Shown here piece by piece: positions 57,635 through 64,000 of a DNA stretch of 64,000 nt; positions within the stretch are counted from its first letter, which is position 1; each line of letters starts with the position of its first letter. A program made the position numbers and the translations under genes. Source of the stretch: Eupeodes corollae (Eukaryota > Arthropoda > Insecta > Diptera > Syrphidae); the NCBI RefSeq assembly GCF_945859685.1, contig NC_079147.1, positions 12,751,289 through 12,815,288 of the forward strand, given 5' to 3'. The notes below the pieces were generated by a model, which was not told the DNA's origin, made no database searches, and worked only from the letters and a program-made list of their open reading frames with translations.

Positions 57635-58990
57635 AACTTCGCATAGGAAGTTATTGTAATGGGTCCGATTTGTCAAATTGAAAAGTTTGACATTTCTCGA
57701 CGTTTCAAGGTCCTTAGAGTCGAAATAAAAGATTTTTAGAAAGATGTCTGTGCGTGCGTGTGTGTACGTACGTTCGTACGTCCGTACGTTCGCGACGTTT
57801 TTTTCGTCGTCCATAGCTCAAGAACCAGAAGAGATATCGACTTCAAGTAAATTTTGTTATGCAGACAATAAGGCAGAAAGGACTTTCAAGAACATTGCGT
57901 GGGTGGTTTTTTTTACCATAGCAGTTTGAAAAAAATATCTTTCGAACAAAAAATGCTAGAGACTTGAATTAAATTGTATATAGTATATTGTAACGTAATA
58001 TCATAGAGGTATGTATTTTGAAAAACTCCATTAAACGGTTTTTTATAAATCAAAAAAAAAAATGAAGAAAAAAAAAGTGTCACTTTCAAAATTTTACGAC
58101 TAAAATATGATTTCATCTCCAAAACACTTTTGTGCAACAAAGAATAATGTTTTTGACATCTAATAAAATTTTGAGAAAAATCGAATTGAATTTTCTTTTT
58201 ATAAAAAATAAAAATCTAAAAAAAACATTACTCAAAGTTGGTAAAAATTGAATATCGATTCAAATATCTTTTCAAAACCTCAAAATTAAGGCTTTGAACT
58301 TATTTTATCTTATAAAAAATATTGTTTTCAACATTTTGAAAAATGTTGAGAAAAATCGGATTGACAGTTTTTTTACAAAAAATATAAACCTAAACAAAAT
58401 TAATAAAAGTTGGTAAAAATTGATTTTCGACTCAAATATCTTTCCAAAACTTTGAGATATTGGCTTTAATTTACTTCTGTCTTTCAAAAATATTGTTGTC
58501 AACATTCAGTAAAACTTTGAAAAAAATCTAATTGACAGATTTTTTACAAAAAAATAAAAACGGAAAAAAATATCTTTTCAAAAATTTGAGATAATAGCTT
58601 CAAACTAATTTCTACTTATAAGAATTATTGTTTTCAACATTAGGACAAATTTTGAGAAAAATCAAATTGACAGTTTTTGTACAAAAAATTAAAAACGTAA
58701 AAAAAATTTAACAAAAGTTGGTAAAAATTTACTTTCGACTTAAATAGCTTTTCAAAAATTAAAAATATTGGCTTCAAACTTATATTATTTCACAGAAAAT
58801 ATTGTTTTCGATATTCAGTAATTTTTATATAAAAATCCAACAGTCCGTTTTTTCATAAAAATAAAATCTACAAAAAATAGTATGCAAATTTGGTAAAAAT
58901 TGATCCGAGTACATATAGACAAACATTTAAGCAAGATAAATCGACAAACGGGATGGGAAGTTATCAGTGTGGACGCATCCCAGCCCCTTT
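57635..58990 (+). repeat. Repeat R, copy full length
   Basis: The head AACTTCGCATAGGAAGTTAT then TGTAATGGGTCCGATTTGTC is followed by a CGTA-rich core (TGTACGTACGTTCGTACGTC at about 57762-57781), the CATAGCTCAAGAACCAGAAG block, a GGACTTTCAAGAAC block and an array in which AGTTGGTAAAAATT recurs near 58236, 58408, 58715 and 58888. This fits a unit near 172 bases with one truncated unit. The tail is GGGAAGTTATCAGTGTGGAC then GCATCCCAGCC. There is no coding capacity. Compare the inverted copy at 6425-7810. Confidence 0.78.
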
Positions 58991-59755
58991 GATTTGATTT
59001 GACTCTATCTGAAATTCTTAAAAACCTTGAATTTAAGTGTTAAATTTTAGTGCTGATTCCGAATTCAATTATGGATCTCAGCTATAGATATGTGTTTAGA
59101 CCCTGAAATACCTATTTTCATGACCTTACAACCATAAGATTTAAGACTTAATTCGTAATATCATCAAAATTTGCTTTTATATTGTTTTACGTTTTTCTTT
59201 TAGAGGTTAGGTGTAACTAAGCAACTGATTTTGAATAATTAAGATACAGACAATTTTTAAACAGAATATTGAAAAGACTATTGATTTGAAAAATCACAAC
59301 AGCCTCAAAGTGTCACATATACGAGTAAGGTTATTTTTTCAAGTAATACCAAAGTAAACTTAAAACAAATCATCTGACAGCTCTCAAAATGAATGTACTC
59401 GTAAGTTACAATTGTGATGCTAAATTAAAGTTCTATACCTCCAAAAAAATACTTACCGTCAATTTCTTGTGAATTTCTAGTCTCTAAAGCTCGGTTTATT
59501 TATAACTTAGGAGTATGAGTTCAAACTCATATATTCATCAAGTTCGCAAGCGTAAGAACTCTGATTTAGATCTCAGTCTCAAGTAGAACTTCGATTCACT
59601 AGACTAGAACATTAGAGCTGGGTTTGGCAATATGTTTACTTATTCTAAAAGTCGGATTTATTTGGGTAGAAAAGACATTTAATGTGAAATAATACAACAT
59701 TGTCGATTAGTCTTGTGTAAGATAGGTTTTGGTCCTTTGTTAAAAAAGTTGTCGG
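58991..59755. other. Unassigned AT-rich DNA
   Basis: No gene or element was recognised between two R copies. Confidence 0.35.
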
Positions 59756-60345
59756 TTAAATCATTCTAAAAAAAAAATGAACCAAAAATATCTAACAATA
59801 TTTTACATATTTTTAAGTCCAAACCCAATTTTCACCAATCTTAGTAGCATTTTTAAAAGTTTTTATTTCTTTTATAAGCAAATACAGATTGGGTTTTCCT
59901 AAAAAAAATATTCACAGAATGAAATCATTTTAAAGTCAATACCGTCATTTGATCACGAGATATCGAGAACCGATCATTAATTTTTACCAATTTTGAGTAC
60001 TATTTTTTGTAGATTTTAATTTTTATGAAAGAACTTACTGTCGGATTTTTATAAAATTTGTACTAGTTTGACCCTATAATTTTAAATTTTTAAAAAGATA
60101 TTTGAGTCGAAAATCAATTTTTACCAAATTTTAGTAATGTTTTTTTTTTTTGAGTTTTTATTTTTTGTAAAAAAAACTGTCAATTCGACTTTCTAAAATT
60201 GTATTTAAAATGTTGAAAATAATATATGGTATAAGATAAAATTTGTTTCAAGCCAATGTCTCAGTTTTTGAAAATATATTTGAGTCGAATATTAATCTTT
60301 ACCAACTTTTAGTAGGTATTGTTTTTTCAGGTTTTTATTTAGATG
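59756..60345 (-). repeat. Repeat R, array fragment
   Basis: Units with TTTTTACCAA(A/T)TTT and GATATTTGAGTCGAAAATC recur near 59830, 59985, 60118 and 60298 in the minus orientation. Head and tail are absent. Confidence 0.55.
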
Positions 60346-62905
60346 TTTAGTGAAACATATTGTCCTTGTGTACATTTACCAAAAATGGGTTTTGATAGAC
60401 TTCATTCAAATCCGACTTCAAAATGTATGTATGAAGTCAGGTTCTTGACGTTTGCTTTTTGAAATTTGAAAAAAATACGTCCACATTTATGTACATAAAG
60501 TTTTCGAGGCTATCGAACATATCTTCATCTTTAAAAATCTGAAAGAAACGCTGTACGAACCATTTATGCTAAAACTGTTTTATAATTCAAAAGGGTAAAA
60601 CGGCTCAAAAGAAAGCTTTGGTCTTGTAACGAATCCAGTGTCTAAACAGTTCTATTATATCAGGATTAGTTTCATATTTTATATGAATATAAAAAAAAAC
60701 GTTGAAAAGAGTTAAAATTAAAGTTTGGATTTTAAGCAGCATTTTGAATGAAGTCCAACACGTGTTTTTTTTTTTAAACTATGAAAGTATCAAATTCGGG
60801 TTTTTTTTTCAAAATTTCATATAGTTTCAAATAAAGCCTCATAACTAAGGAAAGCATTGAGCAAAAAGAGTTGTAATTTGCAAAATTATTAGGTATACAA
60901 TTTATTGTTAACTTAGTCTTAAGAATCCAATTCTTTTTGTGTGATAAAAATTTGAAGGCCAGATTCGAATTTAGGACTTGTGAGACAGAAAAAAACGTAA
61001 TTTTGTCGACCAGTGTAATTTTAATTAATACCAATCTTAAGCAAAATCTAATCAAACAAGAAAAAAACAAAAAAAGTGAGGAAATCAAATCCAAAACCTA
61101 AAATAAATGTCAGTTTCAACTAAAACTGGCAGATGTTTTTAATTTTGTTTGTACAATTTTAGAACAGGCTACTACACAAATATCAAAAGAACACGTTCCA
61201 TTTAACCGAGATCTTAAATTCCTAAAACGCAAAAATTATTTTAAACCGAGTTCCGAAGATGAAATGAGAAGAAATTGGCATTTAAAGTTTTATACCTCGA
61301 AACAAAAACACCAGTTACAAAATATTGTTAAATTTCGCTAAAATTTAAAAAAAAAATCCTAAATAAACATTAAAATTGTTTTCAGTCCTAAATTTCTGCC
61401 TTAACAGATTAACTTCAAGTATTGATAGCAAATTTTGTGATGCTTCTGTATTGAAAATTGGATTTTAAAAACTATATTTTTAAATTTCGTAAATAGGAAG
61501 TTATCGGTATGGGACGCATCTTTTTTTTCAATTCCGTTCAATGTCATGTTCTGTTTTTGAATACATCGTACAACGACGGAAGTAAAAATAAATATTTCTA
61601 TTTCTGTTAAACATTTCCTTGTTTTTCATAAATCAAATGATATGTTTCTAACGTTAAGATAATTTGGAATCAATCAAAACTAAAAATACTGATATACTCT
61701 CCCAAAATAACATTTCTCAAATAAATCAAACATTAAAAAACTATGAAAAAAAACCTAAGAATTTAAAAAAGAATGTAAGCACAAATTTGCTCATGCCTCA
61801 AAGCTCGAGCTAAAATCTACACCTGTCCTTAAATATCACCACATTAAAAAATATAATAACCACAAATCGATTAATTTTAGTGTAAACATAAACACAAAAT
61901 GTATGTTCCGTTTTAACGACGACCAATCTATCATGCGGGCAATTTAATTTTTCATTTCGTTTTAATATTTTTGTAGGTAAATTGTTTTAACATTTTATGT
62001 GTGTTAATGCGTTGGGGATTATTTTTAATTCACTTCATTAAATTTACAATTTTAGAAACATCAAATTTTGTAAATCCCTTTCCACGCACATAAATGTAAA
62101 CATAAAAATTCTCAGAAAAAAACAACTTTATTTGCATAATTTTAAATAAAAGTTAAGTGTTTTTTTTAAATTTTTATTTTTAGTTGAAATTATAACAAAA
62201 CGCTTTATCGAAATATAATTTAAATAATTAAAGAAAACACGTTCATATACACTCATTACCTTAAATATACATACACTTAATTGTAATACAAAAAAGAAAG
62301 AAAAATTTAATTTGTCTAATTTGTTTATAATAAATTTAAAGAAATTTGTTTGTACATTGAATTTTGTTTATCAATTTGTAATAAAGTTCTAAAAGATTTT
62401 TGCTGTTCTTCCTAAATACGAGAGGGCAGACAATTAATCTTAGTTAACACTTGCAAAATGTAAATTTGCAAAATATTCACTTACTTTTTATTTCTTGTAC
62501 AACTGTGTATATGTAAATTTTGTTTAGGTAAAAGGTAATAAAATATTTGTATTGAAATGATTTTGAAGCATTGAAAGAAATACATCTGTTCAATATAAGA
62601 ATTCAATGATAATTAAGAATTAAGGTGTTTTGTGATGTTTGGTTTATATAAATTCAGGAAACAATAGGAATAGAAATGTGTTTAGTTGTTTTGAATATAG
62701 TTCGATAATAATGAATTCGTTTTGTTTAACAAAGTTATTTTTATTGAAAATAGTAACAAAGTGTGGGAAATGTTTATTGTATGGGAATTATTTCTAAGAA
62801 ACATTATATTTTGGGAACATCATATATGTTTTCTTTTATAAATACATTTTAAAGATTAGTTTTTCTTAACCACTGCAAAAAAAGCACCTACATTATTTTC
62901 ATAAA
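60346..62905. other. Unassigned AT-rich DNA
   Basis: No gene was recognised. AGGAAGTTATCGGTATGGGAC at about 61496 resembles an R tail or head remnant. The rest is AT-rich with poly(A)/poly(T) runs. Confidence 0.35.
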
Positions 62906-62917
62906 TTAAAAATAACG

Positions 62918-63020
62918 AAGCCCCAGGAGAAGATCGCGTTCCCTATGAGTTTTATAAATATGCTTCAGAAAACTTTTTGATAAAACTAACAGATGTCAGC
63001 GATGATTTTCCGGAAAGCTT
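62918..63020 (+). pseudogene. LINE RT scrap
   Basis: NEAPGEDRVPYEFYKYASEN then FLIKLTDV is RT motif 1 (the GxDxxPYEF type) of a non-LTR element. It is followed, without the rest of the RT, by ORF1-like sequence. Confidence 0.5.
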
Positions 63021-64000
63021 GGAAAGTTGGTTCAACCAACGCTTTCATTGAAAAAATAGCCAATTTTAAATTTGCTTACTGGTACTGTCACGAGTGCCGT
63101 AAGCTCTTTGTATCTCAACTAGCTTTTAAAATGTCTTCTTTTAAGGCTGACACTTTAAAACTTTCTAAAGATTTTGAAGAGCTACTGAAGTCTTTCAACA
63201 CTGCAGTTTGCAAATTAAATGCATACTCTATAACCAACATCATGGTCGATAGTTCTACTTCGACTAATGATTTGACACAGCCTGTTCCCACTACTTTCTC
63301 TTCTACATGTGAAGATATTCTCGCGCAATCAGGTTCTGGTGTTAATAACGCAGAAAGTGTACCTGAGAAACAAAAGAAAAAGTCTAAGAAAAGTAGCCGA
63401 GAAAACTCTGAACTTGCTAGAAATTCTACCCCACCATCAAAAAGAACAAATGTCAACATCACTCCAACACCTACAGATCCCACCGGAACTCCCAATATGC
63501 CTCAAATTGTTGCCTTAGATTTAGCTTCCAATAGTGACACCGTTACATGAACTGTAATAAACAACGTCATCCCTATCAAAGCTGTCTCCAAACCAAAAAT
63601 AATTTTTATATCTCGTCTGGACCCAGTTACTACACCAGAAGATATAACTTCCCACTTAGTATCTACCAAGAGCATACCTTCCACCTCATTTATCAGGTGC
63701 AAGTTTGAAGTCTGTTTATAACGATCTCTCCTTGGCATTACACTATCTTATAAACTTGTCCAGCTCTGACACCAATATCTTACTTTTAGGTGATTTTAAT
63801 TTACCACACATTGACAGGATTCCATCCGAAGACGAATCCTGCCTTTAAGCCTCTCCTTCTTCTTCGCAATTGGAACTATCTCTTCTCGATAAAGTCCTTC
63901 TTACTAACTTACAGCAAACAAGCTGTATTAAAAACTCAAAAAATCGAATTCTCGATTTAGTCTTTTCTTCTGACGCTATTAGTACTCTTGTTCTAGAATC
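62993..64000 (+). mobile_element. CR1-like LINE, ORF1 and endonuclease fragment, cut by window end
   Basis: The open frame 62993-63550 has WYCHECRKLFVSQL (about residue 30), a coiled stretch, and a Ser/Thr/Lys-rich tail with KQKKKSKKSSREN. In another frame KPKIIFISRLDPVTTPEDIT follows (about 63590), the usual end of CR1-type ORF1. Then, with a jump, the endonuclease piece NILLLGDFNLPHID (about 63777-63815) and LLDKVLLTNLQQ, with NRILDLVFSS near the window end. The organisation is that of the element at 29279 (ORF1 then EEP) but with a deletion between ORF1 and the GDFNLP block. The rest is outside the window. Confidence 0.6.

Overview
The window looks like nuclear DNA of a fly (Diptera, probably Brachycera). 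It is AT-rich, host exons are sparse, and old retrotransposon and mariner copies are packed and nested. Two host genes are recognisable. One is a polypeptide GalNAc-transferase (Pgant/GALNT family) at about 36.8-43.0 kb (+), with eight exons and consensus splice sites but several disabling lesions. The other is the first coding exon of an allatostatin-A-type receptor at 55541-56041 (+). The fly assignment rests on the resemblance of the receptor exon to dipteran AstA receptors and on the transposon families present; it is an inference.

Layout. 1-2.1 kb: 3' half of a DIRS-like tyrosine-recombinase retrotransposon. 5.1-9.3 kb: a noncoding repeat here called R, a mariner remnant, a tRNA-derived SINE and an RTE fragment. 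10.1-16.3 kb: two copies of a CR1/Jockey-group LINE, here called CRL, with R fragments between. 16.6-20.2 kb: three mariner-like elements, one inside another, plus LINE scraps. 23.3-32.5 kb: a composite with hAT-type ends (8-bp duplication TTAACCAC, short TIR TAGGGTGGGYC). It carries a decayed copy of an uncharacterised transposase-like protein and is split by an almost complete RTE element (13-bp duplication) and by a CR1-like element. 32.7-35.2 kb: a CRL fragment holding a perfect 67-bp inverted repeat, then an RTE fragment. 36.5-43 kb: the GALNT gene, with an antisense RTE copy in one intron. 43.6-46.5 kb: RTE of another subfamily. 47.55-48.3 kb: 748 bp of GATA repeat. 48.7-50.9 kb: CRL copy. 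51.9-54.4 kb: Loa/I-group LINE with RNase H. 55.5 kb: receptor exon. 57.6-60.3 kb: further R copies. 62.9-64 kb: CR1-like element running off the window.

The two host genes have no visible functional link. Most of the remaining sequence is explained by insertion, internal deletion and nesting of mobile elements. The best candidates for something undescribed are the hAT-ended element with its unfamiliar transposase and the roughly 1.35-kb noncoding repeat R, which has a hairpin head, a CGTA-rich core and a tandem array with a period near 172 bp. No CRISPR array, rRNA gene, free-standing tRNA gene or bacterial-type operon was seen. All element classifications come from reading motifs, without a database search.
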